From contig NC_014931.1 of assembly GCF_000184745.1 (NCBI RefSeq), forward strand, positions 4,712,001 through 4,776,000: a DNA stretch of 64,000 nucleotides, given 5' to 3'. This stretch comes from Variovorax paradoxus EPS. Lineage in GTDB: Bacteria > Pseudomonadota > Gammaproteobacteria > Burkholderiales > Burkholderiaceae_C. Shown here one piece after another: positions 37,768-45,293 of the stretch. Each line of letters begins with the position of its first letter. Positions within the stretch are counted from its first letter, which is position 1. Below the pieces are notes generated by a model. That model ran no database searches. It was not told where the DNA came from and saw only the letters and a program-made list of their open reading frames with translations. Both the position numbers and the translations under genes were made by a program.

Positions 37768-38061
37768 TGATGTGCTCGCTTTCCAAAGTTAGTGCACGTT
37801 GATTGGTCAGACGGCCATGGTGTTAGCGCACCTTGGCCGTCGCCTTTTCTGCCTCACATCGACATCGCTGCGGTGTGCATTTCGATGTCCCGCCGTGAGG
37901 CGCGGCGGTCGACAAATATACGAACAGAAGCGCTTCAACGGAGCGCTTGTGCGGCGAGCAAATCGCGCATCGCGCCAACTTTGCCCACATCGGCAAACCA
38001 AAACAAAATGCCCTCTGTCTCGGCATGGGTCGCGGCAATAAATCGGCAATGAATCGACGAC
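37768..38061. other. Intergenic stretch at the right edge of the low-GC region
   Basis: 294 bases without a convincing gene. It holds an inverted repeat GACGGCCA ... TGGCCGTC (37810-37841) followed on the plus strand by GCCTTTTC, which looks like a terminator although no plus-strand gene ends here. The divergent promoters of the 83-residue gene and the XRE gene must also lie here. GC content rises back to the genome level within it, so it marks the end of the atypical segment. Confidence 0.6.
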
Positions 38062-38637
38062 ATGCAAGACCCCGTCATCACCATCACCACCCCCGCCACT
38101 CAACCTCAATTGGGCGCGGCGCTGAAGCGTTGGCGCCTGCTGCATCGCGTGAAGCAATCGCACGCGGCCGAGCTCTTCAACGTCAATCAATCGACCATCT
38201 CGCGCTGGGAGTCCGGCACGCAGGCGATGGAGCCCGCCGAGCGCGCACGTGCCGAGGCGCTGTTGTCGGCGCGGCTCGATGCGGCCGCCGACCATGCGCT
38301 GGCCAGGCTGGTCAACGAGAGCCCGCGGCCGGTGCATCTGGTGTGCGACATCACGCATCGCCTGCTGGCCTCGTCCGCGCGCAGGGCCGCCGAGTTCGGC
38401 GCGCCGCTCTCGCTGCTCTTGGGCCGCTCGCTCTGGCGCTATGCCACGCCGGAGATCGCGGGCAAGGAGGCGATGCTCGACGGCATCGGCTGGCGCGATG
38501 CGCTCGCGCCGCCCTCGCTGGAGTTCGCGACGGGCACCAACAGTTCGCAGCTCGTGCCCATTGCGCAGAGCCGTTGCCGGTGGACGCGGCTCACGCTGTC
38601 CGATGGGACATCGGCGCGGTTGGTCGAAACGCTTTAG
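38062..38637 (+). CDS. XRE-family transcriptional regulator
   Basis: A 191-residue regulator. The N-terminal helix-turn-helix reads LGAALKRWRLLHRVKQSHAA, then ELFNVNQSTISRWESGTQ (about residues 18-55). The C-terminal part (PRPVHLVCDITHRLLASSAR onward) resembles a small sensory domain. It lies 55 bases before the MFS exporter gene in the same direction and probably controls it. High GC again, so it belongs to the core genome side of the junction. Confidence 0.88.
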   Translation: MQDPVITITTPATQPQLGAALKRWRLLHRVKQSHAAELFNVNQSTISRWESGTQAMEPAERARAEALLSARLDAAADHALARLVNESPRPVHLVCDITHRLLASSARRAAEFGAPLSLLLGRSLWRYATPEIAGKEAMLDGIGWRDALAPPSLEFATGTNSSQLVPIAQSRCRWTRLTLSDGTSARLVETL

Positions 38638-38692
38638 GCATGCGCGGGGGTTCCTCTGCGACTGGCGCTGCGTCGCTATGCTCGCCAAGCCC

Positions 38693-40162
38693 ATGACCTC
38701 TGCTCCCCCCGATCCAACTGCGCCGGCCGCTCCCGCCGCGCTGGCCGCCGACCCGCCGCGCAGCCGGCGCGTCGCCTTCCTCGTCGCTGCCGCGTTCTTC
38801 ATGGAGAACCTCGACGCCACCATCATCACCACCGCCGTGCCGGCCATGGCGCAGAGCTTCGGCGTGGCGCCGGTGGCGCTGTCGATCGGCATCAGCGCCT
38901 ATCTGCTGGCGCTGGCCGTGTTCATTCCGGTGAGCGGCTGGGTGGCCGACCGCTTCGGTCCGCGCCAGGTGTTCGCGAGCGCCGTCCTCCTCTTCACGCT
39001 GGCCTCGGTGGCCTGCGGCCTCGCGCAGAGCCTGCCGGTGTTCGTGGCGGCGCGCATCCTGCAGGGCATCGGCGGCGCGCTGATGGTGCCGGTGGGTCGG
39101 CTGGTGGTGTTGCGCAGCACGCCCAAGAGCGGGCTGGTGAAAGCCATTGCCACGATCACCTGGCCCGGGCTGGTCGCGCCGATCCTGGGCCCGCCGCTGG
39201 GCGGCTGGATCGCCAGCGCATGGACCTGGCACTGGATCTTCTTTCTCAACGTGCCGCTGGGCGCCGTGGCCCTGGTGCTGGCGCTGCGCTGGATCGACGG
39301 CGCACCGGGGGAGCGGCGGCCATTCGACTGGCCCGGCTTCTTTGCGAGCGGCGCGGGTCTTGCCGCGCTGATGTACGGGCTCGACCTGTTGAGCCACACC
39401 GCGATCGACTGGCCGCAGGCGCTGGCCTTCGTGGCGGGTGGCGCGTGTTCGCTCGCGTGGGCGCTGTGGCACCTGCGGCGCACGAGCCATCCGCTGGTCG
39501 AGCTGTCGGCCTTCGGCGTGCAGACGTTCCGGGTGTCGGTGTTCGGCGGGTCGCTGTTTCGGGTGGCGATCAGCACGGCGCCGTTTCTGCTGCCGCTGAT
39601 GTTCCAGCTGGCCTTCGGCTTCAGCATGGTCGCCTCGGGCTTCATGATGCTGGCGCTGTTTGCGGGCAACCTGGGCATGAAGCCGGCCACGGGCTGGGTG
39701 ATGCGGCGCCTTGGCTTTCGCGGCACGCTGATGGTCAACGGCGTGCTGGTGGCGCTGGGGTTCGTGGCCTGCGCGGCGCTGTCGCCGGACACGCCGCTCG
39801 CGGTGATGGCCGCGGTGATGGTGGTGGGCGGCATGTGCCGCTCGATGCAGTTCACGGCCTTCAACACGCTGGCCTTTTGCGACACCACGCCCGCGCAGAC
39901 GAGCAGCGCGACGACGCTGTTCAGCATGTTCCAGCAACTGAGCGCGGGCATCGGCATCGCGTTCGGCGCGATCGCGCTGAGCGTGGCCCAACGCTTCACG
40001 GGGCACGCGGGCCATCCGGGCGTGGCGGACTTTCGGATCGCGCTGGGGTTGGTGGCGGCGCTGGCGTTGCTGGCGCTGATCGACGCAGCGAGCTTGCCGC
40101 GCAACGCGGGGGCGCGTGTGAGCGGGCACGGCGACGCTGCTGCGCCGCAGGCTTCGCGCTGA
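38693..40162 (+). CDS. MFS transporter (DHA2-type multidrug exporter)
   Basis: A 489-residue membrane protein with about 14 hydrophobic segments. It has the early motif FFMENLDATIITTAVPAMAQ and the loop 2-3 signature GWVADRFGPRQVFASAV. The antiporter motif C reads ITWPGLVAPILGPPLGGWIA. The acid residue of FMENLD in the first segment is typical of drug-proton antiporters of this group. An in-frame ATG at 38678 is an alternative start. The substrate is unknown. Confidence 0.92.
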   Translation: MTSAPPDPTAPAAPAALAADPPRSRRVAFLVAAAFFMENLDATIITTAVPAMAQSFGVAPVALSIGISAYLLALAVFIPVSGWVADRFGPRQVFASAVLLFTLASVACGLAQSLPVFVAARILQGIGGALMVPVGRLVVLRSTPKSGLVKAIATITWPGLVAPILGPPLGGWIASAWTWHWIFFLNVPLGAVALVLALRWIDGAPGERRPFDWPGFFASGAGLAALMYGLDLLSHTAIDWPQALAFVAGGACSLAWALWHLRRTSHPLVELSAFGVQTFRVSVFGGSLFRVAISTAPFLLPLMFQLAFGFSMVASGFMMLALFAGNLGMKPATGWVMRRLGFRGTLMVNGVLVALGFVACAALSPDTPLAVMAAVMVVGGMCRSMQFTAFNTLAFCDTTPAQTSSATTLFSMFQQLSAGIGIAFGAIALSVAQRFTGHAGHPGVADFRIALGLVAALALLALIDAASLPRNAGARVSGHGDAAAPQASR

Positions 40163-40261
40163 ACGGCTGATGGCGCCCGGCCCTTGGCAACAACGGTGCT
40201 TGCTGCAAACTCCGCTGACTGCATCTGCCCGTCCGCCCCTCACCCATCTTTCGGAGCTCGC

Positions 40262-41248
40262 ATGGCGTCTTCTTCTCCTTCTTCTTCGTCTTCTTCAACT
40301 CTTCACTCCGCCGCGCCGCACCCGCACTACGACCGCCTGATCGCCGCCGCCCGCGCCCTCCCCCCGCTGCGGGTCGCGGTGGTCCACCCGGTGAACGCGG
40401 TGTCGCTCGAAGCGGCGCTCGCCTCCGCCGCGCTGGGCCTCATCGCGCCGACGCTGGTCGGCCCGCGCGCAAAGATCGAAGCCGCGGCGCGCGAGGCCGG
40501 TGCCGACATCTCGCACCTCACCATCGTCGATGCGCCGCACAGCCACGCCGCGGCCGACGCTGCCGTGGCGATGGCCTTGCGCGGCGAGGTCGATGCGTTG
40601 ATGAAGGGCAGCCTGCACACCGACGAGCTGATGGGCGCGGTGGTGCGGCGCGAAGGGGGCCTGCGCACCTCGCGGCGCATCAGCCACTGCTTCGTGATGG
40701 ACATTCCGGGCCACGCGCAGCCGCTGGTCATTTCCGACGCGGCGATCAACATCGCGCCCACGCTCGAAGAGAAAGTCGACATCGTGCAGAACGCCATCGA
40801 CCTCGCGCATGCGCTGCACATGCCCGCGGTGCGGGTGGCGATTCTCTCGGCCACCGAAACGGTGAACGCCAAGGTGCCCTCCACGCTCGACGCCGCCGTG
40901 CTCTGCAAGATGGCCGACCGCGGCCAGATCACCGGCGCGCAGCTCGACGGCCCGCTCGCCATGGACAACGCCATCGACGCCGAGGCCGCACGCATCAAGG
41001 GCATCGTTTCGCCGGTGGCCGGCCGCGCCAACGTGCTGATCGTGCCCGACCTTGACGCGGGCAACATGCTCGCCAAGAGCCTCACATTTTTGGGCGGCGC
41101 CTATGCGGCGGGCATCGTGCTGGGCACGAAGGTGCCGGTGATCCTGACGAGCCGGGCGGATTCGGAATCGGCGCGGCTGGCGTCTTGTGCGGTGGCTTCG
41201 ATGTTGGTGAAGGCGGGGCGGGATCGGTTGATCAAGGCGGTCGGGTGA
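40262..41248 (+). CDS. phosphate acetyltransferase (short PTA/PTB type)
   Basis: A 328-residue phosphotransacylase of the PTA_PTB family that interconverts acetyl phosphate (or butyryl phosphate) and the CoA ester. A serine-rich start (MASSSPSSSSSSTLHSAAPH) precedes the domain. Conserved blocks: VALRGEVDALMKGSLHTDEL-like AMALRGEVDALMKGSLHTDE, MDIPGHAQPLVISDAAINIA, DAEAARIKGIVSPVAGRANV and DAGNMLAKSLTFLGGAYAAG. It lacks the extra N-terminal domain of long Pta. With Xsc and acetate kinase elsewhere in the window, it could feed acetyl phosphate into acetyl-CoA, although it is 22 kb away. Confidence 0.9.
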   Translation: MASSSPSSSSSSTLHSAAPHPHYDRLIAAARALPPLRVAVVHPVNAVSLEAALASAALGLIAPTLVGPRAKIEAAAREAGADISHLTIVDAPHSHAAADAAVAMALRGEVDALMKGSLHTDELMGAVVRREGGLRTSRRISHCFVMDIPGHAQPLVISDAAINIAPTLEEKVDIVQNAIDLAHALHMPAVRVAILSATETVNAKVPSTLDAAVLCKMADRGQITGAQLDGPLAMDNAIDAEAARIKGIVSPVAGRANVLIVPDLDAGNMLAKSLTFLGGAYAAGIVLGTKVPVILTSRADSESARLASCAVASMLVKAGRDRLIKAVG

Positions 41249-41417
41249 TGGGCGCTTGATCTTTTCGGCCTACGTCCGAGGGGCCGCATGACGCGGCATC
41301 TTGTGGAAAGGTCGCCGCTCCCATTTCGCGCACTGACTGCACAAGCAATGCCTCGAAGTCCTGGCTGGCTTCGAAGGCGGCCAACTCTGCATCGCTCATC
41401 GTTTTTTTCTGCGTCAT
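41232..41417 (-). CDS. small hypothetical protein, antitoxin-like N-terminus
   Basis: A 61-residue protein with a good AAGGAG ribosome site before the ATG. The start MTQKKTMSDAELAAFEASQD and the following FEALLVQSVREMGAA look like the amphipathic N-terminal half of small antitoxins that are followed by an XRE domain. No such domain and no toxin gene are present, so it may be a truncated orphan. Its 3' end overlaps the end of the phosphate acetyltransferase gene by 17 bases on the opposite strand. Confidence 0.6.
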   Translation of the reverse strand: MTQKKTMSDAELAAFEASQDFEALLVQSVREMGAATFPQDAASCGPSDVGRKDQAPITRPP

Positions 41418-41531
41418 CGCGTAACTCCTTCAATGTTTCACCGGGGATCGACCGGCGAAGCTAACCCCGCAAGCTGCCACGCATATCTCATGCGTGGACG
41501 TCGCCCCATCGCCTGCCTACGATCCCCGCCG

Positions 41532-42113
41532 ATGAACATCGAGCAACTCAAAGGCAAGCTCGCCTTCCTGCGAGAGGCGGAAAAACTCAAGGACGTGCTG
41601 CGCAGCGGCCACACCTCCTCCGGCCGCGCGGAGAGCACGGCCGAGCACAGCTGGCGCCTCAGCCTCATGGCGATGGCGTTCGAAGAAGAGCTGGCCGGGC
41701 TCGACCTGCTGCGGGTGCTGAAGCTATGCGTGGTGCATGACCTGGGCGAGGCGATTCATGGCGACATTCCGGCGATCAGCCAAGACGCGCACCCCGACAA
41801 GAGCGAGCGCGAGCGCAACGATCTGCTGACGCTGATGGCGCCGCTCGATGCCAAGCTGCGTTGCGAGCTGCTCGCGCTGTGGGATGAGTACGAAGCCGCC
41901 GCCTCGCCCGAGGCCAAGGCGGTGAAGGCGCTCGACAAGCTCGAGACGATCCTGCAGCACAGCCAGGGTGCGAACCCGGACGACTTCGACTACGCGTTCA
42001 ACCTTGGATATGGGCGCAAGCACACGGGGACCGCGCCGCTTTTCAGCACGCTGCGCGAACTGCTCGACGACGCCACGCGGCGCAGGATGTCGGCGGCGCC
42101 GGTCCACCGGTAG
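41532..42113 (+). CDS. HD-domain phosphohydrolase (YfbR-like 5'-nucleotidase)
   Basis: A 193-residue HD-domain protein. Metal ligands are in ESTAEHSWRLSLMAMAFEEE (His), CVVHDLGEAIHGDIPAIS (the HD pair) and the late Asp of VKALDKLETILQH. This arrangement matches the YfbR/HDDC2 group, which dephosphorylates deoxynucleoside monophosphates. The start is ATG at 41532. Substrate assignment is by family only. Confidence 0.88.
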   Translation: MNIEQLKGKLAFLREAEKLKDVLRSGHTSSGRAESTAEHSWRLSLMAMAFEEELAGLDLLRVLKLCVVHDLGEAIHGDIPAISQDAHPDKSERERNDLLTLMAPLDAKLRCELLALWDEYEAAASPEAKAVKALDKLETILQHSQGANPDDFDYAFNLGYGRKHTGTAPLFSTLRELLDDATRRRMSAAPVHR

Positions 42114-42331
42114 CGCAGGGAGAGCGAGGTTCTGCCTCGCGGTGCGATCACACGCGGCCCGCAGTGACCAAGAGCGTCACTGACGACGCTCTACCGCCCC
42201 GGCCTGCACTTTGATCACCTGAGTTCCGCCCCGCCGGCTGCTGCCGGCGTCGGTCGCGACTCGGGCTCTCATCTACCGCAAGTTGCATAAAACACACAAA
42301 AAGTGTTTCTGTAATGTAAGTAACAAATGCT

Positions 42332-42347
42332 TGTGACACTTTTCACA
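42332..42347. promoter_or_regulatory. CRP/Vfr-type binding site upstream of the secreted HELEH protein gene
   Basis: TGTGA-CACTTT-TCACA, a perfect match to the palindromic CRP consensus with a six-base spacer. It lies 39 bases before the ATG at 42386. Nested around it are AATGTAAGT (42313-42321) and its exact complement ACTTACATT (42354-42362). The 272-base region 42114-42385 is AT-rich at this end and also contains two overlapping small hairpins at 42162-42192. Confidence 0.6.
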
Positions 42348-42385
42348 CACTAAACTTACATTTTTGAAACAACTTCACGTGTTCG

Positions 42386-44254
42386 ATGCGCACTTCTTTT
42401 TCGCTGATTGCAGGTGCGCGTCGCCTCGGTGTGGTGCTTGGCTGTTGCGCCGTGTTCTTCGGCCCGGCGGTCGCCTGGGCCGGGTTGAACGAAGTCGGCA
42501 AGGCCACGCCTAGCGTCCATCGGCTGAAGCTTTTCGTCGATCCCGTGCTGGCCGACGGCATCGGCGCCGCGGAAGCCGGCCGGCGCCTGGCGCAGTACGT
42601 GGCCGACGTCAACACGGTGTTCACGCGCGAGACGGTGCGCAGCTTCGTCTTCGATCCGGTCAACGACCTGCAGCTGATCGCCCCGGCCGATGCGTCGGCA
42701 TGCAGCCACAACGGCCTGGTGAACGGGGAGATTGCGGTGTGCATCTCCAAGTCGGCCCGGGGCTACAGCCATGGCGGCCTTGCCGCGAGCTGGACCTTTC
42801 CGCAGAAGGGCGTGACCTGGAACCTGAACTGGATCGCGATTCACGATCCGCTGCGCCTGTCGCGCGACATCACCAAGGCCGCGCCCGAGTCCACAGAAAA
42901 AGACTACCTGGGCCGCCAACTCAAGACGCTGCTGCACGAGCTGGAGCATGTGTTCGGCGCCGGCGCGGGCGAGTACTACAACGCCTCGGCGGTGAAAGAC
43001 ACCACCGGCACCGCACCCCAGGCCGACCTGGCGCTGATGAGCGACACCGACCGCTACTGGTGGACGCGCCAGAGCTGGCGGCTCGACCCGCTGCTGGGCA
43101 CGGTGTTCGAGCAGCGGCGCGACCCGGCGACGAACCGCGTCATCACGCTCAACATGATTCGCTTCACCGCGGGCACCAAGGCGAACATCAACACCGACTG
43201 GAGCGACTGGCCGAAGTACGGCACGTCGAAATTCATGGCGGGCACGACGGCGACGCAGGTGCGTATCACCGATCGCGGAACGGGCGCCGCATTGCCGGGC
43301 GCACAGGTGTCGGTGTGGCGCAATGCGGGCACATCGACGGAGCAGCCGATGGTGTTGCTGGCTCAGGGCGTGGTCGATGAGGCGGGGCGTTTTTCTTTCG
43401 ATTGGGCTTGCGGCTTCACCTGCTTCAACAGCGCGAAGTCGACGCTGCTGGTGAAGGCATCGGCGCCAGGGCGTTCGCCGACGGCGAGCTGGTTCACGAT
43501 TTTTGATGCGTTCGAGCAGAAGGCGGTGAAGGGACAATCGACCTTCACCATCGACATGTCGCTGGGCGGCGTGGACAACGTGCCGCCGACGGTGTCGGTC
43601 TCGGCGCCCGCGATGGCCACGCTGGGCCAGCCGGTCACCATTGCGCCGGCCGTGGTGGACAACGTGGGCGTGTGGGGCGTGAAGGTGGCGGGGGCCGATG
43701 GCATTCCGATCTGCACTTTCGAAGCACCGCCCTTCACCTGCACCTGGACGCCGATGACCCCGGGCATGCAGACGATCCGCGTGATCGGCGTGGATGCGGC
43801 GGGCAACTCGGCGATGGCGACTGCGAATGTGATGGTGAATACGCCTGCGGATGTGGCGCCGCCGGTGGTGTCGGTGGCGGTGCCCGCGGCGACGGGGGTC
43901 AGCAAGACGACGACGCTGTCAGCTGCGGCGCAAGCCAACTCGGGCATTGCGGAGCTTCAGTTCATCGTGGATGGGAAGACGCTGTGCACGGTGAAGGCGG
44001 CGCCGTATACGTGCAACTGGACGCCGGGTGCGGCGGGTTACGCGAGCATCGAGGCGCGGGCGGTGGATGCGATGGGGAACATCGCTAGCGTGTCGGCGAA
44101 CATGCAGGTGAATGCGCAGATCACGCCGTACCGGGCGCTGGCTTTGAAGGATGGGGAGAAGGATGTGGCGGAGCAGTTGATGACGCAGGCTGCTGCGCCG
44201 GCGGCGCCAAAGGTCCGGACGGCGGTGGCTTCGCGGGATCGCAGTAGGCTTTGA
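42386..44254 (+). CDS. secreted zincin-like protein with Ig-like repeats
   Basis: A 622-residue exported protein. Signal peptide about residues 1-32 (LGVVLGCCAVFFGPAVAWAG). The motif LLHELEHVFGAGAGEYYNAS contains HELEH, a HExxH zinc-protease signature, in a region of about 300 residues without other named features. Further on, a carboxypeptidase-regulatory-like segment (RITDRGTGAALPGAQVSVWR) precedes two bacterial Ig-like repeats. These begin at NVPPTVSVSAPAMATLGQPV and APPVVSVAVPAATGVSKTTT and share TCTWTPMTPG/TCNWTPGAAG ends. A peptidase acting outside the cell is likely, but the third zinc ligand is not obvious. Expression may be cAMP-CRP controlled, given the upstream site. Confidence 0.8.
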   Translation: MRTSFSLIAGARRLGVVLGCCAVFFGPAVAWAGLNEVGKATPSVHRLKLFVDPVLADGIGAAEAGRRLAQYVADVNTVFTRETVRSFVFDPVNDLQLIAPADASACSHNGLVNGEIAVCISKSARGYSHGGLAASWTFPQKGVTWNLNWIAIHDPLRLSRDITKAAPESTEKDYLGRQLKTLLHELEHVFGAGAGEYYNASAVKDTTGTAPQADLALMSDTDRYWWTRQSWRLDPLLGTVFEQRRDPATNRVITLNMIRFTAGTKANINTDWSDWPKYGTSKFMAGTTATQVRITDRGTGAALPGAQVSVWRNAGTSTEQPMVLLAQGVVDEAGRFSFDWACGFTCFNSAKSTLLVKASAPGRSPTASWFTIFDAFEQKAVKGQSTFTIDMSLGGVDNVPPTVSVSAPAMATLGQPVTIAPAVVDNVGVWGVKVAGADGIPICTFEAPPFTCTWTPMTPGMQTIRVIGVDAAGNSAMATANVMVNTPADVAPPVVSVAVPAATGVSKTTTLSAAAQANSGIAELQFIVDGKTLCTVKAAPYTCNWTPGAAGYASIEARAVDAMGNIASVSANMQVNAQITPYRALALKDGEKDVAEQLMTQAAAPAAPKVRTAVASRDRSRL

Positions 44255-44279
44255 TGGCTGAGAGATAGAGGGACAGTGA

Positions 44280-45269
44280 TCAGATGCTGTCCTTCGCACG
44301 TCCGCTCTCAGGCCGTAGCCTGTGCGTCGGATCGGCCTTCAAGTCTTCCTCGGTGATCGCCGTACCTAGCGCATCCACTACCTCTTGCGGCCAACTCACC
44401 TTCTGCGCAGTCAACACCACAAAGCGATTGACGATGAAGAACACGGCGAACAGCGGCAAGGCCAGGTGTTGCCACAGCTGGGTCCATGGAAACTCCCTCC
44501 AGTCCTGCCAGTAGTTCTTCTTGCGTTGCTTCAACGCTTCGACCATGTCGAAGATCGCACCTTTGTAAGGCGGCGCCTCGCCGGCAATCAGAGGAGCCGC
44601 GTCGCGCTCCATGTAGCGGCGGATGTACTCCCACAAGGCACTGGGGAAGTCGACGGGTCCGATAGGGTAGGCATCGACGATGGTGGGATCGGTTGTGCTC
44701 TTGCGCATGAGAAACACCAGGTAGTGATCCCGCGAAACGCTGGCCGTGCTGGCACGGGCCTTTGTGTGATGCTCGGCATCGACCAGCGACCAATCGATGA
44801 CACGGGCTTCGACCGTCGAGGCGCCGAACAGAATGAAGCGCCTGCGCCCGGAGCGATGCACGTAGTAGACCTTGCGACGGGCGCGATCGAAGTAGATCGG
44901 CGATTCACTTGGGCCAAACATCTCGAAATAGATACCGATGAAGAAAACGCAAAATGGAACGAGCAGGCCCAACAGAGTAAGAGGGTAGTAGCCCATCTCG
45001 AACGTTTCGTAGATGGAATGCCTCAGAAAGTACACACCTACCAGGCCGCAGATCAATCCATAAGCCGTAGTGAATCCCCCGGCTGCAATCAGCGATCCAC
45101 CATTGATTTCGATCGCGTTGCGGTAAACCCCCGACAGACGCCCTTGGTGTCCGGCTTTCCCGCCTGCCGCCCGCTTCTTGTCGTAGCGCTTGACCAGGCC
45201 GAAGACCCTGTCGTCCGCTCGCGCCTCGTCCGTACTCTCCCCGCTGGTGTCGAATCCGATCAGCTTCAC
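44280..45269 (-). CDS. DUF6708-type membrane protein of the T6SS island (candidate immunity protein)
   Basis: A 329-residue protein with GTG start at 45269. It is predicted by eye to have two adjacent membrane segments (about residues 58-80 and 92-115) and one near 272-290. Between them lies a cytoplasmic domain containing RRKVYYVHRSGRRRFILFGA and LVFLMRKSTTDPTIVDAYPI. Proteins of this kind are encoded beside VasX-like effectors and are filed under DUF6708, to my recollection. It is the last gene of the vgrG operon, 24 bases after the effector. An inner-membrane partner that protects against the pore-forming effector is a reasonable inference; a co-effector is the alternative. Confidence 0.75.
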   Translation of the reverse strand: MKLIGFDTSGESTDEARADDRVFGLVKRYDKKRAAGGKAGHQGRLSGVYRNAIEINGGSLIAAGGFTTAYGLICGLVGVYFLRHSIYETFEMGYYPLTLLGLLVPFCVFFIGIYFEMFGPSESPIYFDRARRKVYYVHRSGRRRFILFGASTVEARVIDWSLVDAEHHTKARASTASVSRDHYLVFLMRKSTTDPTIVDAYPIGPVDFPSALWEYIRRYMERDAAPLIAGEAPPYKGAIFDMVEALKQRKKNYWQDWREFPWTQLWQHLALPLFAVFFIVNRFVVLTAQKVSWPQEVVDALGTAITEEDLKADPTHRLRPESGRAKDSI

Positions 45270-45293
45270 GATTTAATGCCTTGTGTTAGCAAC

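Noticed and set aside
34435-37800. Integrative element with attachment site at tRNA-Thr
   Set aside because: I looked for a second copy of the tRNA 3' end (such as CTCCGGCACCA) near the right edge and found none, and no integrase gene is present. Insertion by recombination remains possible.
37823-38038. 71-codon minus-strand frame in the gap before the XRE gene
   Set aside because: No ribosome site, no plausible partner, and composition like random GC-rich sequence with several Cys/Arg; not enough to call a gene.
42148-42339. 63-codon minus-strand frame before the secreted HELEH gene
   Set aside because: It covers the AT-rich promoter region and hairpins, has no ribosome site and no recognisable sequence.
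44270-44291. GGACAG/CTGTCC inverted repeat between converging genes as terminator
   Set aside because: The stem is short with a ten-base loop and neither strand has a T run after it, so a terminator call is not supported.
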